Numbered from the stretch's first letter, positions 1 through 7,326 are shown. The stretch is 64,000 nt of DNA from Comamonadaceae bacterium UBA2121 (GCA_002331385.1 DCYB01000005.1:151456-215455); one strand, 5' to 3'. A program made the numbers and translations. Notes: generated by a model from the letters alone, not told the origin.

Positions 1-2138
1 CAGTGCACATATCCCAGTGAACTAAACTCGCCGGAATTGATGGCGGCTCTGGCGGCGGGTTCCGGCCAGTGCACATATCCCAGTGAACTAAACTCGTCTA
101 CATCGTCGCAAAACGGGTTATCGAGTTCCGGCCAGTGCACATATCCCAGTGAACTAAACTGACGTTTCCTGTGCAGTTTGCAAGCAATCCGTTCCGGCCA
201 GTGCACATATCCCAGTGAACTAAACTATGGAGCGCATGGTGGCGTATACGTGGCTGGTTCCGGCCAGTGCACATATCCCAGTGAACTAAACTTGGCGCAA
301 GGCCTGCACAAATACACCGACGGTTCCGGCCAGTGCACATATCCCAGTGAACTAAACTTGGAGTTTCTGCTCTCCACGCTGCCGCAAGTTCCGGCCAGTG
401 CACATATCCCAGTGAACTAAACTCGTGAGCGCTTCGGCTTCGGCTCTGGCGCTGTTCCGGCCAGTGCACATATCCCAGTGAACTAAACTTTTGAGGCCGC
501 GCAGGTGGCTATGAGGAGTGTTCCGGCCAGTGCACATATCCCAGTGAACTAAACTATTTCGCGTTGAGTGGCACGCTCAAGATTGGTTCCGGCCAGTGCA
601 CATATCCCAGTGAACTAAACTTCCCATCGCAGCGCCCCATTCACGCTCCAAGTTCCGGCCAGTGCACATATCCCAGTGAACTAAACTTGGCACCTCAGTG
701 TTGCGCGCTTTCTTGAAGTTCCGGCCAGTGCACATATCCCAGTGAACTAAACTGATCTGGCGGCGCGAGATGCTGAGTGCGAAGTTCCGGCCAGTGCACA
801 TATCCCAGTGAACTAAACTCGGGGTCGCGCACGCTCTCGTAGCGCATGAGTTCCGGCCAGTGCACATATCCCAGTGAACTAAACTACCCAACACTGAGAC
901 AATGCCACAGAATGTGTTCCGGCCAGTGCACATATCCCAGTGAACTAAACTTAGATAGTGCCACTCAGGAGTCAGCCCGCGGTTCCGGCCAGTGCACATA
1001 TCCCAGTGAACTAAACTCTCGCTGTCTGTGCGCGCCCCTGCAGAGTCGTTCCGGCCAGTGCACATATCCCAGTGAACTAAACTAGCGCCGGCGGCTCTTC
1101 GAGGGCCTGGGCAGTTCCGGCCAGTGCACATATCCCAGTGAACTAAACTCACGTGGGTCTGCCCTACGTGCTGGCCGGGGTTCCGGCCAGTGCACATATC
1201 CCAGTGAACTAAACTAAGCGTCGGCAAAATACGGTCGTTTCTTTCGTTCCGGCCAGTGCACATATCCCAGTGAACTAAACTTTGCGTTCTTTGAGTTCTG
1301 AAATCGTTTTGAGTTCCGGCCAGTGCACATATCCCAGTGAACTAAACTATCTTTCAACAACACCCAAACCGCCCACCAGTTCCGGCCAGTGCACATATCC
1401 CAGTGAACTAAACTAGGCGCCGGGGTTACCTTTGACTGCAGACCGTTCCGGCCAGTGCACATATCCCAGTGAACTAAACTAGCGCGCGTGGCGGGCAGCA
1501 CAGGGAGCGAGTTCCGGCCAGTGCACATATCCCAGTGAACTAAACTAGATCAATGAAACACTGAAACGCAAGGATGGTTCCGGCCAGTGCACATATCCCA
1601 GTGAACTAAACTGCGTTCGAGGCGCTGCCTGTCACCGTGACAGTTCCGGCCAGTGCACATATCCCAGTGAACTAAACTACGCAATCGCAGTCGGAGCAAT
1701 GGCGGAAAGTTCCGGCCAGTGCACATATCCCAGTGAACTAAACTGCGATCACGCTTGCCGACGTCGGCAAGCTTGTTCCGGCCAGTGCACATATCCCAGT
1801 GAACTAAACTCTCATCACGAAAGACAGTGCGCAGGTGCGCGTTCCGGCCAGTGCACATATCCCAGTGAACTAAACTTTCGCCGTCTTTCAGCGCCAGCTC
1901 GGCGACGTTCCGGCCAGTGCACATATCCCAGTGAACTAAACTCAGAACGGTAGCGATGATGGCTTTGGCGTAGTTCCGGCCAGTGCACATATCCCAGTGA
2001 ACTAAACTCAGCTCAGTGCAGGCATATGCCCCATAAAGTTCCGGCCAGTGCACATATCCCAGTGAACTAAACTGCCATGCATGCGCTGCGAACGGCCTCA
2101 GTGTTCCGGCCAGTGCACATATCCCAGTGAACTAAACT
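1..2138 (+). CRISPR. Type II-C CRISPR array, 33 repeats, 32 spacers in view
   Basis: A 36-bp repeat that starts GTTCCGGCCAGTGCACATAT and ends CCCAGTGAACTAAACT recurs every 66 bp. The first copy is cut by the window edge (its bases 9-36 are positions 1-28); full copies run from 59 to 2138. Spacers are 30 nt, with two of 29 (one at 359-387). All copies I read are identical, including the one nearest cas2. The plus strand is taken as the crRNA strand because a T-tailed hairpin follows the last repeat on that strand, because the repeat then begins GTT as type II repeats usually do, and because the tracrRNA anti-repeat upstream of cas9 is complementary to that strand. The leader end would then lie to the left, outside the window and away from the cas genes. 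Confidence 0.98.
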
Positions 2139-2150
2139 CTGACCGCGATA

Positions 2151-2176
2151 ACCCTCTGATTTATCAGGGGGTTTTT
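2151..2176 (+). terminator. Rho-independent terminator closing the CRISPR array
   Basis: An 8-bp stem (2152-2159 with 2164-2171, one G-T pair), a TTTA loop and five T at 2172-2176. It is T-tailed only on the plus strand, so it ends rightward array transcription 13 bp after the last repeat. It does not serve the convergent cas2 transcript. Confidence 0.8.
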
Positions 2177-2208
2177 CGTGTTCCGGGTCGGAAAAATCAT
2201 GGCTTTTG

Positions 2209-2535
2209 TTAGAAAAGATCGAACTGATCGGGTGGTTTTCTGCCGGCTTGGACGTTCTTGCCGTGGAAAGTGATCGTGCGTTCGTACTGTTTGTCGGTGA
2301 ACTGGAGGATATGCACCTTTCCTCCGCTCGGCAAGACGCGTTCTACGGCCTTGCACATTGTGTCGACTTGCGCCTGACTGGTGCAGAAGCGTAAATAGAC
2401 ACTGAACTGGCTCATCTCAAAACCGATATCAAGCAGGGCATTGCGAAACCCTGTGGCGGCCTTTCGCTCCGCCTTGGTGAGTACCGGCAAGTCGAACATC
2501 ACCAGCATCCACATGAGGCGGTATCCAGAGCGCAT
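2209..2535 (-). CDS. cas2: CRISPR-associated endonuclease Cas2
   Basis: Small partner of Cas1 in the spacer-integration complex. The 108-residue reading from ATG 2535 begins MRSGYRLMWMLVMFDLPV, the usual first beta strand of Cas2 ending in the conserved Asp of the FDLP motif, and continues through a ferredoxin-like fold with the KAxR-like segment KAERKAATGFRNAL. A longer reading from 2634 would overlap cas1 by about 90 bp and add a non-conserved extension, so it is rejected. The start is 7 bp after the cas1 stop, consistent with a cas9-cas1-cas2 operon. It is the last gene of the operon and converges on the array. Confidence 0.93.
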   Translation of the reverse strand: MRSGYRLMWMLVMFDLPVLTKAERKAATGFRNALLDIGFEMSQFSVYLRFCTSQAQVDTMCKAVERVLPSGGKVHILQFTDKQYERTITFHGKNVQAGRKPPDQFDLF

Positions 2536-2542
2536 ATGGGGG

Positions 2543-3472
2543 TCATTGTTCTTCCAGGCCGCTCGCCATCGACAAGGGCAGTCCCGGAAGTGGTAGGTCC
2601 AGCTTGTTCCGTTCATCGAGGAACACTTGCGCAAGCGACGTGGCCAATCGCTGCATGCACACCATCACGGGCGTGACGCCTATGCTGGTCTGCATGTCGT
2701 CGTGCAGCACCCGCACCAGTGCTCTTTTGGTTTCGGGCGTGACCTCGCTCTCGCTCTGCCGATTGAGTTGCCACACCTTGAGATCGACGACGGGGCGAAA
2801 AGGCTCCATCAGATCGTCCACCAGGCGCATGGCGTTCGAGTCATTGCTGTGATGCAGGCCGATGCTGGGATGGAGTCCGGCCGCCACAACGGAACGGGCC
2901 ATGGCGGAGCGCAGTACGGTGTATCCGTAGTTCAGAAGCGCGTTGAGTCCACCTCCGTCCTGGTCGCGGCGAAAATCGGCGCCAAACAACAAGGTCCAAT
3001 ATCGACGCGCACCTTGCCCTTCGATATTTTCCGGATCGCCGCTGCGGACTTTGCCGATCAGTGCTGTCAACGGGATGGTTGGCTCGCCAGCAGCCTCCAG
3101 AGCAGCGGCTTGCTGTTCAAGCTTTGCCTTGACGACAGCTGCCCACATGCGCTTGCTGGTAGGCGCACTGGCGGCGATCTGGGCTTCTATTCTTTTGGCC
3201 TGAACATGGTGTCCGCTCAGGGTGAACAACACCCCGACCACGTTGTGGTTCGCGCCGCAGAGAACGAAGGGTGCCCCACGATCGGCCAGCGCCACCAGCA
3301 AATTATTGGTGTAGGTGATGCCGTGTGCGTTGGCGATGACGGCGGCAATGTCGTCGAGCGGTATCTGGCCTAGCTCCTTGCGCTCGCCTTCTGAATCGCG
3401 CACAACCATGAAGCCGCGGTTGACATACAAGTGACGGCGATCGTCCGCAATTTCGACAATGCGGCCAATCAT
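2543..3472 (-). CDS. cas1: CRISPR-associated endonuclease Cas1 (type II)
   Basis: Metal-dependent integrase that inserts new spacers at the leader-proximal repeat together with Cas2. It has 309 residues, the normal type II length. An N-terminal beta domain (about 1-85) is followed by the helical catalytic domain. Expected metal ligands are Glu151 in NIEGQGARRYW, the His in the GLHPSIGLHH segment (His207 or 208) and Asp220 in LVDDLMEPFRP. It starts 5 bp after the cas9 stop. No cas4 or csn2 gene is present, which places the locus in subtype II-C. Confidence 0.97.
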   Translation of the reverse strand: MIGRIVEIADDRRHLYVNRGFMVVRDSEGERKELGQIPLDDIAAVIANAHGITYTNNLLVALADRGAPFVLCGANHNVVGVLFTLSGHHVQAKRIEAQIAASAPTSKRMWAAVVKAKLEQQAAALEAAGEPTIPLTALIGKVRSGDPENIEGQGARRYWTLLFGADFRRDQDGGGLNALLNYGYTVLRSAMARSVVAAGLHPSIGLHHSNDSNAMRLVDDLMEPFRPVVDLKVWQLNRQSESEVTPETKRALVRVLHDDMQTSIGVTPVMVCMQRLATSLAQVFLDERNKLDLPLPGLPLSMASGLEEQ

Positions 3473-3477
3473 TGCCC

Positions 3478-6400
3478 TTACCCCTTGAAGCCGGGATCGC
3501 GAAGTTCGCCAATGGGTGAGATGGATACCTGTCGCGCCTTGGCCTTTTGAAAGGATCGAGGCATCTTTGACACGTACGGCAATTCCCTTGAGCGATTGCG
3601 GGCATCCGCATTGGCTTCGTGAACGTCTGACATGAATACCTGCATTCCTCCAGATATCGTGGCAACGCGCATCGTGCGAAGAACGTCGTTCACCTCCAGC
3701 CTGACGATGTCGTTGATCATCAATCTCATGACCAACGGCTTACCGTTCTGTCCAACGGATCGATTCCTGAGGGCTGAAATTCTTCGCGCCCGTACGATGG
3801 AATAAGCCTCAAACGTTGAAATCACGGCGCCCTCCCAGTGGCCTTTGTCTCCCAGCGTGATTTCCATGCAGTAGTTACTGCCCCCCACATAGCCCTTGTA
3901 GGGCAGTGCCTGACCTTGCGCATCTACGCCATGCCGCTGCAACTGCTTCGGCTCGGCGATGCGTATCAGGTTGCTGATTTCTCGTCCTGCGCTGCCATCG
4001 GCTCTCTTGCGTTGCTTGATGCTGCCGTCACGGCGAATGCCGTAACTGGTTTCTTCCATCATGGCACCCTCGTGTCCATGATCGGGCCTGTGGCTGACCC
4101 AGATATGGTCCACGGCACGTTGCACGTGATCGCGGTAGGTGGACCAGGGCATCGGCATATCGTCGACCAGTCGCGTCAGCCCGCTTTCGCGTGCGTTTGC
4201 GCTGGCCTGGGCAAATCGCTGCATCATCCCCTGATCCGTCACTCCGATCACGCACGCATCCACGGCGTGATGTCGGTGGTCATTGCGGTTTTTCACCCCT
4301 TCCAGACTCAGCACATCGTTGAGCCCAAACTTCGCTCGCAGCATGGCCGTCATTTGCCCCGGAATGACGCGCGTGGCGCTTCCGGGAGCGATGAGGCGCA
4401 AATACTCCGCCGCAACGCGCGAGAGATAGCGTGTGTCGTTCAAGGCCCGCGCGAGAAAGTCCTGGTCCTCGCCGAGCCAGCGTTCGTATCCATCTTCTGC
4501 AAACCGGTAACGCTTGTTTCGCGGCATGCGTTCTGCGCGCTGCAGGATGCCGTCGTAGCTCCACCCCATGGACTCGAAGTCTGCGCGCGCCGCCCAAGGC
4601 GTGCGATTGCGCTTGACTCGGTTCGCCTCTCGCATGGCCACCGTGCGGTTGTTCAGGCTGTCGTCCAGCGTGTGGGAGAACGGAAGAATGTGCTCAATCT
4701 CCACACGCTCACTTAACAACATGGCGGCGCTGATTTGCACACCGCTGTAGGGGCAATGCCGGTCTGCCACGTCAAAGCTCAGCTCCTCCCAAAGAATCCA
4801 TTTCTGGATGTCTGCGGTGCGCACACGTTCTTCACTGATTCCAAGCGTCTCGGAAATGGATGTGCGAATGCGTGCGTTCCGCTTTTGATTGTCTGCCTGC
4901 CGGCGTTGCGTTTCCTGCTTCTGTTCGCGGCTTTGCTTCAGGTCGCGTGCCAGCTCCACGATGATCTCACTGGGTCGCCCGTAGCGGCGTATCAGCGTAT
5001 TCACCACCAGGCGCACCTGATTCAGTCCGATGTGCACAGTGGGGTTGGCAATTTTGCCGAAGCGTTTTTCGTCAGTGTCTTCCGGCTTGCCGCTACCGAA
5101 AGCCACATGGCGTTGAAGGGCTCGACCGTAATAAGGCAATTGCTTGAAAGCAAAGACGGGTTTGATCTCACCGGACGATGCGATCGTGCGTTCCCCAATC
5201 TGCTCCACATCGCCCGCGTCATGGTCGAAATCGAAGCCGAGGTCGCTGTGGTGGGCGAATCCCGCCGCTGCAACCGCCTTATCGTAGGTCACCACATCCC
5301 GCTCCAACGCAGGAATTATCTTGGCCAACGCTTTCAGGCTGAGGCCGCCATACCCTTCGGGCAGCCCCACATTGGCGGCCGCCATTGCGCGCTCCTCATC
5401 GACGCCTGCGGTGGATTGAAGCCAGGCTACCAACTGCTCTTCGCTTTCATTCGTCATCAGTTGCTGAACTATTTCGTCCTGCAAAGCGGCATCGAATCCC
5501 GCCCACTGCGGGCCAAATACGTCCTTGCGCCCCAGCACGACCGCTGTGGCATTGCCTTTCAACTCCTGACGCTTGGCATCTTCCAGGTTGAATTGGCACT
5601 CGCCCGACAGCCCCAATGCCTTGCGAATTCGCGTGAAGGTGACTTTCTGGCTGGCCTCGAGCAAGGCCACGATCTGATCGCGTTGCGCGAGGTCCAACCT
5701 CTCCTCGCGCAGATCGGGGTACAAAATCCTTAGGTGATTCACTTCTTGATAGATGCGGAAACGCTGTGTGCTCGGCAAGGCGAGCAATGCGCGTTCCTCC
5801 TCTGGGATCAGAGTGCATCGCCCGGGTTTGACGGGCCTTAGATTGCGTTGAAACAGCAAGGTGTCGCGCAGATCAACGCGCGCCGCTTCGGTGAATAGGT
5901 CTGGGTTGATCGCCGCCTGCACTGCCCAGAGCGCATCGAACTCCTGCGCCACCATCGCGCGCTCGACATACAGGTCATAGCGCTTATCGATTCGATTTTT
6001 CCCGTCTTCATTCACGAAAGGCGTCTCGCGATATCTGGCGCGAACACCCTGGCCTTTGATGCCCTCGAGGCGCTGCTGCATGCGCTCCTTCCAATACCAT
6101 TCCCCCACCGTGCGACACCCGGTTTCTGCCAACTGTGCGCGCATCGTTCCAATGGCCTGCTTGAGCGCACCGCTGTCGTTGTCCTTTTTATCGGTCTTGC
6201 GATTGCTCAAAAAACCCCTGCGCTGGTTCATGTGAAACAGCGCCCGGCCGAACTCGCCGGACGTAAGCGCCGATTCCAGCCCCTTTGCACGCAATTGATA
6301 GGGATTCAACTTTTCCAGCGCCTTGCGCGCCGCGTCATCCGCAGGAAAGAAGCCGTAGTGAATCAGCTTGTTCAGCATACGATCTTTGCGCTTCAGCAAG

Positions 6401-6597
6401 CGGTCGCGCCGACGACGCATGGCGCGCGCCGCACGGCGGGTAACCGCCAATGAGGAGCCGTCCTTCGGATTGCGCCCATCGCTGAAGATGCGAACGCCAG
6501 CCCGCCTGACGGCAATGGGCTTTCCGGTTTCGTCCATGCTCAATGCCGCCCATCCCAACGATGTCGAGCCCAAATCCAATGCCAAACGATATGTCAT
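3478..6597 (-). CDS. cas9: CRISPR-associated endonuclease Cas9, subtype II-C
   Basis: RNA-guided DNA endonuclease of 1039 residues, within the compact II-C size range. Visible parts: RuvC-I with Asp8 in LALDLGSTSLGWA; an arginine-rich bridge helix about 53-75; a recognition lobe about 80-500; RuvC-II with Glu548 in IIVELA; HNH about 615-670 with His636 in IEHILPFS (Glu635 takes the place of the more usual Asp) and Asn649/650; RuvC-III with His777 and Asp780 in HRHHAVDAC; then a wedge/PAM-interacting C-terminal domain. All nuclease residues are intact, so it should cleave. A weak purine-rich site (AGGGG) precedes the ATG. The 5' leader of more than 100 bp contains the 9-nt match to the guide-like leader of the long tracr described at 6751. 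Confidence 0.98.
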   Translation of the reverse strand: MTYRLALDLGSTSLGWAALSMDETGKPIAVRRAGVRIFSDGRNPKDGSSLAVTRRAARAMRRRRDRLLKRKDRMLNKLIHYGFFPADDAARKALEKLNPYQLRAKGLESALTSGEFGRALFHMNQRRGFLSNRKTDKKDNDSGALKQAIGTMRAQLAETGCRTVGEWYWKERMQQRLEGIKGQGVRARYRETPFVNEDGKNRIDKRYDLYVERAMVAQEFDALWAVQAAINPDLFTEAARVDLRDTLLFQRNLRPVKPGRCTLIPEEERALLALPSTQRFRIYQEVNHLRILYPDLREERLDLAQRDQIVALLEASQKVTFTRIRKALGLSGECQFNLEDAKRQELKGNATAVVLGRKDVFGPQWAGFDAALQDEIVQQLMTNESEEQLVAWLQSTAGVDEERAMAAANVGLPEGYGGLSLKALAKIIPALERDVVTYDKAVAAAGFAHHSDLGFDFDHDAGDVEQIGERTIASSGEIKPVFAFKQLPYYGRALQRHVAFGSGKPEDTDEKRFGKIANPTVHIGLNQVRLVVNTLIRRYGRPSEIIVELARDLKQSREQKQETQRRQADNQKRNARIRTSISETLGISEERVRTADIQKWILWEELSFDVADRHCPYSGVQISAAMLLSERVEIEHILPFSHTLDDSLNNRTVAMREANRVKRNRTPWAARADFESMGWSYDGILQRAERMPRNKRYRFAEDGYERWLGEDQDFLARALNDTRYLSRVAAEYLRLIAPGSATRVIPGQMTAMLRAKFGLNDVLSLEGVKNRNDHRHHAVDACVIGVTDQGMMQRFAQASANARESGLTRLVDDMPMPWSTYRDHVQRAVDHIWVSHRPDHGHEGAMMEETSYGIRRDGSIKQRKRADGSAGREISNLIRIAEPKQLQRHGVDAQGQALPYKGYVGGSNYCMEITLGDKGHWEGAVISTFEAYSIVRARRISALRNRSVGQNGKPLVMRLMINDIVRLEVNDVLRTMRVATISGGMQVFMSDVHEANADARNRSRELPYVSKMPRSFQKAKARQVSISPIGELRDPGFKG

Positions 6598-6710
6598 GCG
6601 ATCTTTCCCCTTATTTTTGAATCATTTTCCACGCAGCATTGGCAGACTATCACGCACAAATCCTCTCAATACGCGATCTGGATCAGATTAGTCTCAGATC
6701 CCCCGGGCAC

Positions 6711-6727
6711 TGGTAATTGCGATATAT
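6711..6727 (+). promoter_or_regulatory. Candidate Cas9 self-targeting site in the cas9 leader
   Basis: TGGTAATTG at 6711-6719 is identical to the nine bases at 6762-6770 that abut the degenerate repeat at 6771. It is followed by CGATATAT (6720-6727), a PAM-side sequence that shares CGAT with the other self-site (7014-7029). The site lies between the cas9 start codon and the probable cas9 promoter, and touches the -35 of the rightward promoter at 6717. Nine matching bases would be enough for binding but probably not for cleavage; that is an analogy with streptococcal tracr-L, not something shown here. Confidence 0.55.
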
Positions 6728-6744
6728 TTTTCCTTTATAGAATC
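6717..6744 (+). promoter_or_regulatory. Putative promoter of the long tracr RNA
   Basis: TTGCGA (6717-6722), 16 bp, TAGAAT (6739-6744). Start of transcription would be near 6751, giving a 20-nt leader before the degenerate repeat at 6771. On the other strand TATAAA at 6739-6734 is a candidate cas9 -10 box, so the two promoters would overlap back to back. Both calls rest on consensus matching only. Confidence 0.45.
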
Positions 6745-6830
6745 GCTGCGTGGATACCATTTGGTAATTGGTTCCGCCGGGAGCGCATATTCCATTTGGA
6801 CGGAGATTCAGGTCACGCGATTGTTTTTGC

Positions 6831-6859
6831 TTGTTCGCAATCATTTCTCCGTCTATACT
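6831..6859 (+). promoter_or_regulatory. Promoter of the short tracrRNA
   Basis: TTGTTC (6831-6836), 17 bp, TATACT (6854-6859), a good sigma-70 type match. Transcription would begin near 6866, immediately before the anti-repeat, as expected for a short tracrRNA. Confidence 0.7.
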
Positions 6860-6865
6860 GCCTCC

Positions 6866-6953
6866 ACCAGTTCACTGGGATATGTGCTCTGGACGCTAAC
6901 AAGCATAAAGATGCACCAAATGGAAAGCCCCGCATGCGGGGCTTTCGTCTTTG
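6866..6953 (+). ncRNA. tracrRNA (short form)
   Basis: An anti-repeat at 6868-6900 is complementary to nearly the whole array repeat: AGTTCACTGGGATATGTGC matches exactly, then one mismatch (T6888), CTGG, another mismatch, and a bulged end in CTAAC. The tail starts with a tight nexus-like hairpin, GCAT AAAG ATGC (6903-6914), and ends in the palindromic terminator at 6924-6945. It would be about 88 nt. It lies on the strand opposite cas9, about 270 bp upstream of the cas9 start. With crRNA it would form the duplex that loads Cas9; RNase III processing is expected from the family. Confidence 0.88.
6924..6952 (+). terminator. Terminator of the tracrRNA
   Basis: A perfect palindrome (AAAGCCCCGCA with TGCGGGGCTTT, 6924-6945) followed by CGTCTTT. 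The 37 bp at 6916-6952 are identical to 7288-7324 at the end of the second small RNA. Confidence 0.8.
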
Positions 6954-7013
6954 GCACAACTCTGGCCCAGCACGCTTTCACTAATGTGGCATTCTTTGAT
7001 CAATTTCAAATCG

Positions 7014-7029
7014 TATCCACCATTCGTCA
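7014..7029 (-). promoter_or_regulatory. Candidate target site of the scaRNA-like guide
   Basis: On the minus strand this reads TGACGAATGGTGGATA. It matches 15 of 16 bases of TGAAGAATGGTGGATA at 7183-7198, the stretch that ends exactly at the degenerate repeat starting at 7199; the 12 repeat-proximal bases are identical. The downstream flank on the protospacer strand is CGATTTGA. The site is 47 bp upstream of the strong ribosome-binding site of the small ORF at 7076. Confidence 0.6.
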
Positions 7030-7075
7030 ATTAAAGTGACTCGAACTACGGCACAGATGGAAAGGAGGTGAGAGC

Positions 7076-7135
7076 ATGAACAATAGGAGAGTTGAAGGCG
7101 CATGGGAGTTGGGCACCCATGAGTCGGAGCGTTAG
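7076..7135 (+). CDS. Possible 19-residue small protein behind a near-perfect Shine-Dalgarno
   Basis: ATG at 7076 is preceded at a spacing of 5 bases by AAAGGAGGTGA (7061-7071), an 11-base complement of the 16S rRNA 3' end. It encodes MNNRRVEGAWELGTHESER and stops at TAG 7133-7135. The product resembles nothing I know. The unusually strong ribosome site, and its position between the candidate target site (7014) and the scaRNA-like RNA (7175), are the only reasons to call it. It could be a leader peptide whose transcript continues into the small RNA, or chance. Confidence 0.35.
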   Translation: MNNRRVEGAWELGTHESER

Positions 7136-7174
7136 CCCCATTTGGCCCAGCAATCCAACCCTACTCATTTTGCA

Positions 7175-7326
7175 TGCAAATATGAAGAATGGTGGATAGT
7201 TCCGACTAGAACACATATCCCAGTGCCACTGACTAACGCCGTAACTTAAGCGCGCTGTAGTTTTTCTCGAGGAACACTCGGTTCGTGCCAAATGGAAAGC
7301 CCCGCATGCGGGGCTTTCGTCTTTTC
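7175..7326 (+). ncRNA. scaRNA-like RNA: guide plus degenerate repeat plus tracr-type terminator
   Basis: A degenerate repeat at 7199-7234 keeps 26 of 36 array bases, including GTTCCG and the 14-base core CACATATCCCAGTG, in array orientation. The bases before it match the site at 7014-7029. At the position where the array repeat mismatches the tracrRNA (repeat base 12) this copy has A7210, which pairs with T6888 of the tracrRNA. No anti-repeat follows, so it would need tracrRNA in trans, as the Francisella scaRNA does. A GAAC/GTTC hairpin (7272-7284) and the 37-bp terminator block shared with the tracrRNA end it. No clear promoter is visible; the 5' end is a guess. Confidence 0.6.
7296..7325 (+). 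terminator. Second copy of the tracr-type terminator
   Basis: The same 22-bp palindrome as at 6924-6945, followed by CGTCTTTT. It lies inside the 37-bp block (7288-7324) duplicated from the tracrRNA 3' end. Confidence 0.8.

Larger units (their letters stand above)
6751..6953 (+). ncRNA. Putative long-form tracrRNA with built-in guide (tracr-L-like)
   Basis: A 20-nt leader (TGGATACCATTTGGTAATTG) is followed by a degenerate repeat at 6771-6797 (GTTCCG start, CATAT core, 19 of 27 bases as in the array). This segment (6771-6794) can pair with the tracr anti-repeat (6876-6900). The helix continues with an exact 8-bp match between GACGGAGA (6799-6806) and TCTCCGTC (6846-6853). One RNA would then hold guide, repeat-like strand, anti-repeat and tail, the design of the natural single-guide tracr-L known from Streptococcus pyogenes. 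Where the tracr departs from the array repeat (T6888), this degenerate repeat has the matching A6782. Transcription from this start is inferred, not seen. Confidence 0.6.

Noticed and set aside
98..2053. Open frames across the array giving a repeated SLVHWDMCTGRN or SGQCTYPSELN peptide
   Set aside because: They are translations of the CRISPR repeat, not proteins; the repeat spacing is 66 bp, a multiple of three, which keeps frames open.
6750..6764. A second match to the scaRNA-like guide: GTGGATA followed by CCATTTGG near the cas9 promoter
   Set aside because: Only 7 bases match, and the flank differs from CGAT; too weak to claim.
7014..7198. A small inverted-repeat transposon or MITE bounded by the 12-bp inverted repeats
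   Set aside because: No target-site duplication flanks it, and one end coincides exactly with the degenerate repeat boundary. An RNA hairpin between the two arms remains possible.
7046..7291. 81-residue minus-strand open frame
   Set aside because: It covers the guide RNA antisense, has no ribosome site and no recognisable content.
7199..7326. Reading this element as the main tracrRNA and the array as leftward
   Set aside because: The element at 6866 has a good promoter, a longer complement to the repeat and a nexus hairpin; the array terminator and GTT repeat start also favour rightward crRNAs. The alternative is not fully excluded.
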